From the NCBI GenBank assembly GCA_947167935.1, contig CAMVJU010000003.1:86534-150533 (forward strand): a DNA stretch of 64,000 bases. Direction: 5' to 3'. Origin of the DNA: an uncultured Prevotellaceae bacterium (GTDB lineage: Bacteria; Bacteroidota; Bacteroidia; Bacteroidales; Bacteroidaceae). The notes under the pieces are model-generated. The model was given only the letters and a program-made list of their open reading frames with translations, was not told the origin of the DNA and ran no database searches. Positions 16,532 to 26,100 of the stretch are shown here, piece by piece; the stretch's first letter is position 1; each line of letters opens with the position of its first letter. Position numbers and translations under genes: made by a program.

Positions 16532-16615
16532 ACAGCTTCTTTAGCAAAATAAGGAGGCTCCTCAGCAGAATAAAGAGCCTCTTCAGATAAATAAACAGCC
16601 TCCTTAGAGAATTAT
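16532..16615. repeat. 21-nt tandem repeat, four units (family A, locus 2)
   Basis: There are four consecutive 21-nt units: 16532-16552, 16553-16573, 16574-16594 and 16595-16615. Each has a GCCTCC or GAGGCTCC core followed by an A/T-rich spacer ending around AATAA. They lie upstream of the corrinoid fusion gene, in the 373-bp gap before the VanX-like gene. No coding sequence is seen in this gap. Confidence 0.75.
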
Positions 16616-16670
16616 CTTACGTGACCAAAATTCGCAAACAAGCAGAAAATGTTGCGGAAAATAAGATGAG

Positions 16671-16759
16671 CGCGAAAAAAGGTCAAGGGGTAACATTGCA
16701 AAACACCTGTGGGAATAAGCGTTTTGGGAGATGATGTTACCTCTTGACGTTTTTTTGCG
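16671..16759. terminator. Long imperfect hairpin, possible bidirectional terminator
   Basis: GTCAAGGGGTAACAT (16682-16696) pairs with ATGTTACCTCTTGAC (16734-16748) at 14 of 15 positions. The stem is flanked by an A6 run on the left and a T7 run on the right, with CGC/GCG clamping the outside. The 37-nt loop holds a smaller CAAAAC/GTTTTG stem. Runs on both sides suit termination in either direction. It lies just past the stop of the VanX-like gene. The long loop is unusual for a terminator, so a regulatory or mobile origin is possible. Confidence 0.5.
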
Positions 16760-16806
16760 GCAATAATATATTTTTCTTCAGAATAATCCCACGTTATTTA
16801 TGTCTC

Positions 16807-17598
16807 TTACTTTATCTGCTTCACAGGGAAGGTGAAGTAGGTATCAGGGAAAGGCTCGTCCTTTAGGGTGAAGTGCCACCACTCGGTGTCGAAAGGCTTG
16901 AAGCCGTGACGGAGCATGGCCTGACGAAGGATCATGCGGTTCTGAAACTGCTCGGGGGTGATGCTGCGTTTCGGGTTGGCAGGGCTTTTGCTGTTATCGC
17001 CCGTGTACTCGCCGGTTTCGGGATTGCCGCAGAAGTCGGGATGGCTCTCTGGGCCGAACCAGTCGAAGGTTCCGCCCATGTCCACCTCCTTCTCCGTAGC
17101 CATGTCGAACAGCGTCAGGTCGAGGGTGGAGCCACGGGTATGACCGCTCTTCAGACAGATATAGTCCTGTGGAAAGAGCACGCTCTTGTCGAGGTCGGGA
17201 TAGAAGTAGGACTTCATCAGCGTGTCGGCAATGTCCTCGGCCCAGCGCACGAAGTGGTCGACACCCTTCTGCGGGCGGTAGGCATCGTAGATCTTCAGGC
17301 GATATCCAAGTGCCTTTACATCATCGCTCACGGCCTTCAAGCTGTCGGCAGCCTGACGGGTGAGCAGCGCCGTCGGCTCCTCATAGCCGTCAATGCGGGT
17401 TCCCACGAAGTTGTATGTGCCGAAGTAACGAATCTCCAGAATCACATCGGGCACTACGTCGGTAATAGTCACAAACTGGCTGGCATCGTCAGTCGCGCTG
17501 ACCGCCGTGCTCTTCTTGCTTTCCGAAAAGCAGGACACCAGCGTCATGCCGCAGATTGTCAGGATGGCGGCATGCATCCATAGTGTGCTTTTTCTCAT
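16807..17598 (-). CDS. VanX/DdpX-like D-Ala-D-Ala dipeptidase (M15), predicted lipoprotein
   Basis: This is a 263-residue zinc metallopeptidase of family M15. An N-terminal signal with lipobox ('MTLVSC') predicts a lipid-anchored envelope protein. The zinc and catalytic motifs are visible: 'SGHTRGSTLDLTLFD' (zinc His and Asp) and 'TEWWHFTL' (catalytic Glu, zinc His), plus 'YDAYRPQKG', as in the D-alanyl-D-alanine dipeptidases. It probably recycles peptidoglycan-derived D-Ala-D-Ala in the periplasm. Vancomycin resistance is not implied: VanX is cytoplasmic, and no vanH, vanA or vanS genes are nearby. The cupin gene lies 4 nt upstream on the same strand, so the two are co-transcribed. Confidence 0.85.
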   Translation of the reverse strand: MRKSTLWMHAAILTICGMTLVSCFSESKKSTAVSATDDASQFVTITDVVPDVILEIRYFGTYNFVGTRIDGYEEPTALLTRQAADSLKAVSDDVKALGYRLKIYDAYRPQKGVDHFVRWAEDIADTLMKSYFYPDLDKSVLFPQDYICLKSGHTRGSTLDLTLFDMATEKEVDMGGTFDWFGPESHPDFCGNPETGEYTGDNSKSPANPKRSITPEQFQNRMILRQAMLRHGFKPFDTEWWHFTLKDEPFPDTYFTFPVKQIK

Positions 17599-17602
17599 AC
17601 CG

Positions 17603-18106
17603 TCAATCTAATGGAATCTCCGGATGCTGCACGGCGAGGGGCAGACCGTCCTGCGAGAGGTAGAACATATAGAGGATGACGGGCTTCGTGCCGCGGTTTT
17701 CGCCGTGATGGATGGTGTTCACCATCTCCACGACGGCCTCGCCCTCATGAACCGTCTTCTCCTTGCCGTCCTGGCCGATGATAGTCAGTTCGCCCTGTAC
17801 CAGTATACCGTAGTTCATCACGGGGTGGTGGTGCCAGCCCAGCTTCTGTCCGGCAGGGAACTCATACTTCACGGCCACCAGCTCCGGACGGCCCTGCAGA
17901 TAGTCGGGCAGCTCCACGCCATCCCAGCTCTGGCTGGTGCGTATCAGTTCTTCACTCTTCACCGCCTGTGCGGTTGTTTCCTCCTGTACAGTAGTTTCCT
18001 GTACATTTGCTTCCTGTACTGTAGCTTTCTTGCAGCCCGTCATGAAGACCGTTGTGCCGCTGAGTGTCAGGGTGGCGGCAAGCACCCAAATGAATCGTTG
18101 TTTCAT
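17603..18106 (-). CDS. Cupin-domain lipoprotein
   Basis: This is a 167-residue protein with a lipoprotein signal ('VFMTGCKK') and one cupin barrel. The metal-binding histidines appear in 'GWHHHPVMNYGILVQGEL' and 'NTIHHGEN', typical of small single-domain cupins. The substrate is unknown. Just after the lipobox is a stretch encoded by a 15-nt tandem repeat (GTACAGGAA plus a six-base spacer, three copies), giving 'VQEANVQETTVQEE', probably a flexible tether between lipid anchor and barrel. It sits immediately upstream of the VanX-like dipeptidase, which suggests a shared envelope role but not a defined one. Confidence 0.75.
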   Translation of the reverse strand: MKQRFIWVLAATLTLSGTTVFMTGCKKATVQEANVQETTVQEETTAQAVKSEELIRTSQSWDGVELPDYLQGRPELVAVKYEFPAGQKLGWHHHPVMNYGILVQGELTIIGQDGKEKTVHEGEAVVEMVNTIHHGENRGTKPVILYMFYLSQDGLPLAVQHPEIPLD

Positions 18107-18139
18107 TATAGTTTTGTTTAAATGTAAAAGTAACGGATA

Positions 18140-19162
18140 TTATAGTCTCATGCCCAGGAAGGCACGGGCACGCCATTTGTTCTGGTTGACGACTATGACA
18201 TTATCGTCGAAGACTGAGTTGTTCATGACGAGGGTGGCACCAGCAAAGTAGCGGGGCGAGAAGTTGCGGACGATGGCAACCCGCTCGTTGAAAATCATGT
18301 TGAAGCGCATGCGCTGGGCCCACTTACGCTCGCCGTTCACGGTGAAGTTGTTGCGGTTGTAGACCACGAAGGTGGGGAGCATGGAGAAGTGGAGCAGCCA
18401 CTTCTTGCCAATGACCCAGTTGTAGCCGTAGCCGCCGCCGATGCCGAAATGGCCGATGTAGATGCGCGTGTCGGGGGCATCGGGATTCCTCGCTTTCAAG
18501 GCGTCGTTGGTCTCGATGCTGCCTCCTTGATAGCTGATGCCCGCCAGCCACGAGCCTGCCGAGCGGCGCTGGATATAGCTCTGGGTGAAAGCGGCAGGAA
18601 AGGAGAAGCGGCGATGGTTGAAGGTGTAGTAGCCCGCCAGGTTGATGACCTTCAGCGTGACATCGCCCGACTCCAAGCGGCTGTCATTATCGCCACGCTC
18701 AATGTCGCCTGCCAACGACTCCGACCGCTGGTAGCTGAAATCGAGGCTCAGCTTGCTGCTATAGTAGTTGAGATTGAACTCATAGTCCTTATAGATGCCA
18801 CTCCATTTGTAGGGGTTGATGGCCATTCCGATGCCTATTCCACGGTAGATTCCGGCTATGGAGAAAGTCGTCTTATGGCTGGTGCTGAGGTCGGCCCTGC
18901 AATAGGTGTCATTCACCGTTCCCTTTGCATGGAAGTCGTTGCCTGTCTGGTTCATCCTCACTTTCAGCGTCAGGCGTCCCTCAGGTCTGACAACGTAGTT
19001 GGTGTCGTAGGGTATCTTGTAGTATCGGGCAGCAAGGGCACTATCCACCCGCGACATCATCTGCTGGTCGCGACTCTGGGCTGCAATTTGTTCGGAATTT
19101 TGCGCCCGTACGCCCAAGGCAAACATTATAGCGGTAACGATAACCAATGGAATATGTTTCAT
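18140..19162 (-). CDS. DUF4421 family outer-membrane beta-barrel protein
   Basis: This 340-residue protein has a signal peptide ('MKHIPLVIVTAIMFALGVRAQ') followed by alternating amphipathic strands, including 'YDTNYVVRPEGRLTLKVR' near residue 53. It ends in 'WRARAFLGMRL', the aromatic-terminal strand typical of an outer-membrane barrel. The sequence is recognisable as the Bacteroidota DUF4421 family, whose function is unknown. It has its own 33-nt gap from the cupin gene and is co-oriented with the acid phosphatase gene upstream. Confidence 0.7.
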   Translation of the reverse strand: MKHIPLVIVTAIMFALGVRAQNSEQIAAQSRDQQMMSRVDSALAARYYKIPYDTNYVVRPEGRLTLKVRMNQTGNDFHAKGTVNDTYCRADLSTSHKTTFSIAGIYRGIGIGMAINPYKWSGIYKDYEFNLNYYSSKLSLDFSYQRSESLAGDIERGDNDSRLESGDVTLKVINLAGYYTFNHRRFSFPAAFTQSYIQRRSAGSWLAGISYQGGSIETNDALKARNPDAPDTRIYIGHFGIGGGYGYNWVIGKKWLLHFSMLPTFVVYNRNNFTVNGERKWAQRMRFNMIFNERVAIVRNFSPRYFAGATLVMNNSVFDDNVIVVNQNKWRARAFLGMRL

Positions 19163-19241
19163 CTCTGTTTCTCAATAACTATGCATTTTCATATTTCCTT
19201 GCCAGCCGGAACTGATGGCGGTAGACGAGGCAGGCCCCTTT

Positions 19242-20102
19242 TCAGGGTACTATTTTCTTCTTCCCTTCATCGATGATAACACCATGTGTTGTTTTGTCGG
19301 CTGGAGTGCCGTCGAGGCGATAGATGCGGGCTGACTGCTGCGGGCTGACGTTCAAAGTACGGACTTCTGTTGTCTGCCCTGTCTTTTCTGCATACTCGGC
19401 ACGGGCTTTCTTCATCTGCTCGAGGAAACGCTCACTAGTGTGCAGACGGGCGTAGGCGGCGGAGGCTGCCAGACGGGCGGCATCGGTGTCGCTCTGCCAG
19501 TGGGCACCCACCACCAGACGGTTCTCGCCATAGCGGTAGCCACGGGCAAGGATCTCGGTGGCGCGGTCGGGGTTGATTTCCGTCATCAGCAGGGCCGCGC
19601 TCCATCCCAGCAGGGTATGGCCGGAGGGGAAGGAGCCGTTCTTTCGCAGGGCCTCCTCATCCTCGGGAGTCAGCGTCGGCTCGTTGAACACCATGAAGGG
19701 GCGGCGGCGCATGTACTCCCGCTTGGGCTTGGTGCAGATGCTGTCGCACGTGGCCGTGCCTTCGAGCAGCACCTTATAGATTTCGGGCGTCTCCTCCTGA
19801 CTGATCTTCATACCGAAGGCTTCCTCAAACTCGGCCAGTATGGTGGGCAGCCCATAGACGGCATCGCGTTCAGCCTGGGCGGCCCGCTCGGGGTCCTTGC
19901 GCATCTCCTTGCCCCAGTAGTAGCGGGCCACGTCGTTCATGAAGGCCACCGACGTGCTGTCGGGCGGCCCGGGCAGGAACACCATCATGTCGGGCATCTC
20001 GCCCTGGGTGAAATATGCATCCACAACCGGCAGCTCTTCCTGAGCATTCACACCCATTGCAGCCATCATGGCGGCTGCGGCCAGCAATAGCGTCTTTTTC
20101 AT
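19242..20102 (-). CDS. Class A (PhoN-type) acid phosphatase, PAP2 superfamily, with C-terminal sorting tail
   Basis: This is a secreted non-specific acid phosphatase of 286 residues. It has a signal peptide ('LLLAAAAMMAAMGVNAQ') and PAP2 motifs in the class A form: 'KPKREYMRRRPF', 'NGSFPSGHTLLGWS' and 'GENRLVVGAHWQSD'. Periplasmic enzymes of this class release phosphate from nucleotides and other monoesters. After the catalytic domain comes an extra tail, 'YRLDGTPADKTTHGVII', that resembles the tail shared by four other secreted proteins in this window. It may be a surface-sorting signal rather than part of the enzyme. Confidence 0.85.
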   Translation of the reverse strand: MKKTLLLAAAAMMAAMGVNAQEELPVVDAYFTQGEMPDMMVFLPGPPDSTSVAFMNDVARYYWGKEMRKDPERAAQAERDAVYGLPTILAEFEEAFGMKISQEETPEIYKVLLEGTATCDSICTKPKREYMRRRPFMVFNEPTLTPEDEEALRKNGSFPSGHTLLGWSAALLMTEINPDRATEILARGYRYGENRLVVGAHWQSDTDAARLAASAAYARLHTSERFLEQMKKARAEYAEKTGQTTEVRTLNVSPQQSARIYRLDGTPADKTTHGVIIDEGKKKIVP

Positions 20103-20144
20103 TATGCAATATTTTTTTTCAACTGTTTGACTGGGAAAATGAAA

Positions 20145-23100
20145 TTACTTTTTTGTTTTAATGACTACGGTTTCACCACGATGGATATAGATGCCCGGCT
20201 GTATGGGTCGGCGACCTATCTTGAAGCCCTGCAGGGTGTACCATTCGGTGTCATCGTCGGCAGAAACGCTGACAGTATGTATGCCCTGCGAGACTTTGTC
20301 CAAGTCTAACACGTATGGCTGTTCCAGTGTTCCGTAGGCACCGTCGCTGACAAAGTATTTCTCGTTCTCTATTACGTACTCCTGGCCATTGTGATAGACA
20401 CGCAGCTCGATGGTGGCATCCTTGTCATCAGCCGACGAACCCATGACGGTGAGGAAGTAGTAGCCGCCGCTGAATCCTATGGCTCCGCGGCACTCGCCAT
20501 TGATAAAGGCTCCTACCTCGGCATCCTCAATGCGCTCGTTGTTTTTCTCCACGACGGTAATGAATGCCATATTGTCGGGGAACTGGCTGTCATCGACCGG
20601 AGTGTAGTGAGAGGTGAGGGGCGAGGGGCGAGAGGACAACCTGCGGCCGTGGGCAGTACCGGCAAATGTTCGCGGATAGTGGAACGTCTTGGCGGTTGCC
20701 GCCTTCGACTCGTAGATGTAGCCCTCGCCAGGCACAATGCTCTCCAAGATTCCCTCCCAGGTACCACGGCTGCCGAAGATGGCGTAGGCACGGCGGCTCT
20801 TCACCATGTCGCCCACCTCGGGCCGCAGGTCGGCAAAGGCCTCATCAAGCGACATGACGTTGCCTGACAATGTGCCAATCCAGTTGTATCCATTTCGAAT
20901 GGTCTGTGCACGCTCTGCTACGTCGATAGTTTTGCCAAAAATGTCGAGCGAGGTGTTCGACGACACCTGTACCTTATACATGTTACCGGGTTCCATGTCT
21001 GTCAGTGTTCCGTCGACCTTGCTGCCGTCGCTGGCTACCGAGGCAAAAGCCGTCTTGCCCTTGACAATCTGGAACTTCTTCAAATCCTTCGAGGCCTTAG
21101 GCAGGATATCTCTGATAGCCGTCGACTCGGGCTGCACATAGAGGGACATCCATGTCCATCCCTTGGGCAGCGAAACGGTCTGCAGCACATTGTCTGTAGA
21201 GCGGAATGCCACAGGATTGTCGTAGGTGCCGATGATAGCATCGGGTGTGTACATCAGGTTGGTGCTCTTCTCACCGTCAGGCATGGTGAGCTCCACGATG
21301 GGATAGATGATACCCGTCGTCGCATCGTACATCTTGAACGTCAGGTTACGCTGGCCAGTGCTTAGGTCGGTGGGTGCGGCACCATAGACGATCATGTCCA
21401 CATAGTAGGCATCGCGGGTGCTGACATACTTTGGACGTGCCACGCCACAGCAGAGTCCCATGTCGTCGAAGGCAGCAACCACTGACTCAGTGTATTCGCA
21501 AATCTTATCGTCGATGTACACCTGTCCCGTCAGGGTCATGTTGCTCTCATAGCGGTCTTCATCGACGGCCCATTCGGGTTCGTCGCCCTCAACGGTGATA
21601 TTGCACTGCTGTACGCGGCGGATGCCCAGATGGTCGGTAAGGTAGACATAGACCACGTACTTACCTACGGGAACCATCTTTCCTATGTAGAACTCGAGGT
21701 AGTCCTGGTCGTTCTCAATCGTTCCGATAGGCTTGTCGACGGTCATCCATGTGGGCAGACCGCTGATTTCGTAGCTCTGCGGCTGTCCTGTCCTGTTATA
21801 GATGGGAATGATGTATGAAAGCTCTTCGTTCCACTTCTTGTAGTGTGTTGTAGGAAAGAGCTGCTGGTTGCCATTCCTCCAGTCGACGCTGGCGAAGTCG
21901 GCATGGAACATCCACTCGGCTGTCTCGGAGTTGTTGCCGTGCTCGTCTTTGATAAAGTCAACCTTGGCCACGAAGTCGTTGCCATCCATCAGCGGCAGCG
22001 AGGTGTCGGGGAAGCTGAAGTAGACCTGGTCGGCAGAAACCGTGAAGTTGAACTGCGTGTCTTCCATGCGCAACCTCGTGGAGCCAGGCTTCAGGGCAGG
22101 AGCGTTGAGGGCCTGTGTCGGGGATTGACTATTGGCAATCTTCAGTTGCGAGTCTTTCTGACCGAAGTTGGCGGTAGAGAAGGTGGTTATCACAGTGCCC
22201 TGCTCGTTGCGGTTGATTTCCTCCATGGGGAAGTAGCCCACCAATCCGGGATAGCTGTTGTCCATGCGCTCGTACATACGCTTGCTGATGAGGGCTCCGT
22301 CGAGGGCAGCGCCCCAGATACGAATTTCGTCGACATCGCCCGTGAAGCGGTTGATCTCCGCATCGCCATCATAGGCACCGCCAATTGTCAGGTAGTGTGA
22401 GCTGAAGCCGGGCACGCTGGCTTCGGGCAGCACCTTCACCGCCTGTCCATCGATGTAGGCAATGGCACTGGTGCCGCGACGCACGTTGAAGGCCAGGTGA
22501 TGCCAGTTGCCGTCGCAGTAGTTATTGTCACTCAGTGTGATTTCGTTATTGGTGGTTGTCAGAATCAGCTTCCCGTCGCTGAATCCGATGACGGTATTTT
22601 CCACCGACACTAGGGTGGCAGCATCGTTGTTGTCGGCCTCATCGCCGCGGAACCACATCTCGAAGGCGAAGTTATCGGTCTTTGCAGGATTGAAGGTCGA
22701 GATGTCAACCTTCAGCGGGCTGCCCTCTTCGCCTGAGAGGTGGGCGGCGCGATTCTCGTTGTTGATATACCAGCTCTCGCTATCCATGTGCATGTGGCGC
22801 GAACGGGCCAGGTCGGTGATTTGCGTGCCGTGGCCTTCGTCCATACGCCAATAGCCCACGAGTCCTGGTGTGTAGGATGCCCGCTTCTCGAGTCGCTTCT
22901 CATAGAGTTCAGTAGCTGTCACTTCGGAGTTCCAGATAGAGAGGCCGGCAATCATTCCCGTCATGCCGTCGCCACCGATGCCCAGCTTGCCATGACTGCT
23001 GAGATCTTTTGCAATGACGTTCTCGCCCACATAGATGGGCTTTTTATCATTGGCCGTGGCATAGAGCATGGTGATGCGGTTCTCGGGATTGTCGGCATCC

Positions 23101-26100
23101 TTGCGGTCATAGTTCAGCGCCATGTATACCCATTGGTTGTCGGGAATCCTAGTATTGGTATCATAGACAGCATCTTCGTTGCCGATGCGTGCCCGCAGCA
23201 TACCGTCGTCATGGGTTGAGAGCGAAAGCAGGTTGTCGTCGGTGCCCACGCTGACGATGGTGCCGTCGCCCTGGCGGTAGAACCACAGGTCGAAGGCATA
23301 GTCATAGTTCGCCAGGTCGTACATAGCATCGGTCTCGATGCGCTTGCCGTTGAGCTGTGCTGCCACATCGGGCGCACTCGTAGCCACAGCATTGTTCAGG
23401 CCGCCCTCGATGCGGAAGTTGTCGCTCTTGCTCAGCGAGTTGCCGTTGAGCACCTCGTTGAAGCGTATGTGCATGTTGTTGCGGTTCATATAGGTCAGCC
23501 AGCCGTCCTCGGGACTTACCATGCCCAGGATCTTCGGGCCGTGGGTGTCCTGCGTCACCTCGATGATGTTGCTCTCGTAGGTCACATCGTCGTTGCCATA
23601 CTTGCCGAAGGTCTGAGCCTGCAGCTCGTAGAGGCCGTCCTCGGCAAAGGCTACCGAGTCTGCAAACTGGCTGCCTTGTGGCATGGGCTCGTAACCCATC
23701 GTGAGCAGGCTGTCGACGGTGGTCCATTGCTTGACAACGTTCCACGTGTCGGTGCCCTTGCGGCGGAAGCGCAGGCGGATGCCCTGCAGGTTTTTGTCCT
23801 GACGGTCGAGGTTGTACATCTTGGCAATGATGCCGCCATTGTCCTTCAGGTATTCCTGGTTGAGCACGGTGTGATCGACAGCCAGGTCGACATGGGCCGA
23901 CGACGGCACGAAGTGTACGCGAAGCGTCACCTTGTCGCTTTCGATGCTCGGGTCTTTCTCGGACTTCAGCTGCACAACGATGTCTTCGTAGTCAATGATG
24001 CTCGGGTCACTCTGACGTACGATGAGGGTCTTCTCGACGGTCTCGCCGCCCTTCATCTTGATGAGTCGTCCGTCCTTGCCGTTGCTCAGCACGGCCCCGT
24101 CGACCAAGAGGATAGCGCCATTGGGATTGCTGCCTTCCTTCACCTGCAGCACGTAGTTGCAGATGTCGTTGGTCTCGCTCTGGTTCGACAGCTGCAGCAC
24201 GAACTTCGCATCGCTGCCAGTAGGCACGTCGGTCAGCTCGCTGCTGCCCTTCACCTTCAGCTGCGGGTTCTCCACCTTCATCGTAGCCTCGTTGAGCTGT
24301 GTTCCCTTCTGGTAGAACTTGGTGTAGCTGGCACCCTCATACGGGTTGACGGTCTGTCCGCCACGTGTGCGGAAGATGGGGCCCCATCCTGCAGGCGACT
24401 TGTAGACATCGACCGAGAGGGCCGTGCGCACGTCGCCGTCGCTCATTGTCCATGCCACGGTACTCGTCCTCGTTGTGAGCGTGTCATTGCTATAGCCGGT
24501 GCCAGAGTTGTCGGTGTAGTTGAACAGTACATTGAAACCGGCATCATTCACCAGCGGACCATATTTATTGTCTATAGACACGGTGTGCGTGTAGCTGTGA
24601 GAGTGCGTATAGCCTTTCTTCGTCGAGTTCTCTGTTGTCTGGCTTATCTTGGTTCCACTGGCAATTGAATAGTTGTCGATGAAACAGTCATTATCATTGA
24701 AGGCAGTGAGTTTGTCTTCCTCATTATCGGCAATACGCTGTTTCCACAACCTGATCTGGTTGATGGCGTATTCCACCTCGTCTTTTGCATCCTTGCTCTC
24801 TGTGCCGTCTATCATGCGATAGCTGGGGTAGCCGTTTGCGGCAGCCATCTGATCGGAAGTCCAGTAGTCGCGGTCGCCGTTGGTGTGTCCGTACTCCTCA
24901 TCCTCAGGCGTATACTTAGTGTAGTACATCACCTTGCCAGGCACCACTGGTGTATTACTTAAATCCCAGTGGTTGCCTGTGATGTGACCTTCTTCCAACT
25001 TAGTGCGGATTATCTCTTCCCAGTTGGGTATGAGTGTGTTGAGAATATAGGCCTGCGGATAGACGAAAGTAGTTCCAAAGCTCTGACTGACGGTGATGCC
25101 GCTCTTCTCTTCAAGCTTAAAGGTGCCGTCTTCCTGCTTGAAGAGGCCGAGGATGCGGCCTTTGCTGAAGAGCAGGTTGGTGGCGCGTCCGACATAGGTG
25201 TCACCACCTTCGGGTGCGAAACTCATGGTTGCAAGGTCTATGACCATCGAGCTGGGCGTGGTCATCTGTTCGCTCACCGTGTAGGAATGGTCGTCAACTT
25301 CCGTGTCTTTGTCCGAGTAGGTGTCATAACCTGTTACCGTTTGCTGGGAGACGAACTTGAATTTCGACTTGGCCATCACCGCAAATCCCAACACCTCGCC
25401 TGAGACAATCTCCCAAGTTGGTGTTTCGCTCAAGTAGAAACCGCCGCCATCTTTTTCGCTGGAATTGTTGTAAACCTCCGTGTGAGCGTATGAGGTGAGC
25501 GTCTTTTGGGTGGCAGATGCCACAGAGGTGGAACCTGGCGGACGGCGGATCACCATGTTGACATCGTCAGGACCGCTCGTCACGAAGTTTGTGCCGGAGC
25601 CGATGCTACCCAACAAGATCAGGTCGAGCGCTTCGGTCTTTGAGTTGGGTGCCTGCCACATGGTGGTGCGTCCGTCAATTTTCACACCGATGCTGAGGTT
25701 ACGCAGGTTGCCTGCGGCCAGGTTGGGGAATCCGCCATCCCACTGATAGGCGATGTGTCCTGTGGAGTCGGGCACAACTTGGATGTTCAGGGTGGTGTAG
25801 GCCTCGCCCACCTCTACTTCCTCACCATTGATGGTGGCTTTCTCGGCAAAGATGGTAGTGGTGGCACTGGCATCGTTCATGATGGTGAACACGGCATCCC
25901 GTGGAATCTCCTTGTATTCCTTCTTGGTGTCAAGGTTGGTGTATTGTTCAGAGACGCTGATGTCGAAATCGTATAGCTTATCCTGCTGGAACAGCGGATA
26001 TTGGTAGACGTATTCATAGCCGTTCGAGGTGTATTTCACCACCTGTACAGAATCTAGGCTGTTATCAAGGTTGGTGACACCAATCTTGTGCTCGCCGAAG

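Noticed and set aside
16807-17598. Vancomycin-resistance gene (VanX)
   Set aside because: The M15 motifs fit, but the lipoprotein signal and the absence of vanH, vanA and vanRS argue for cell-wall recycling.
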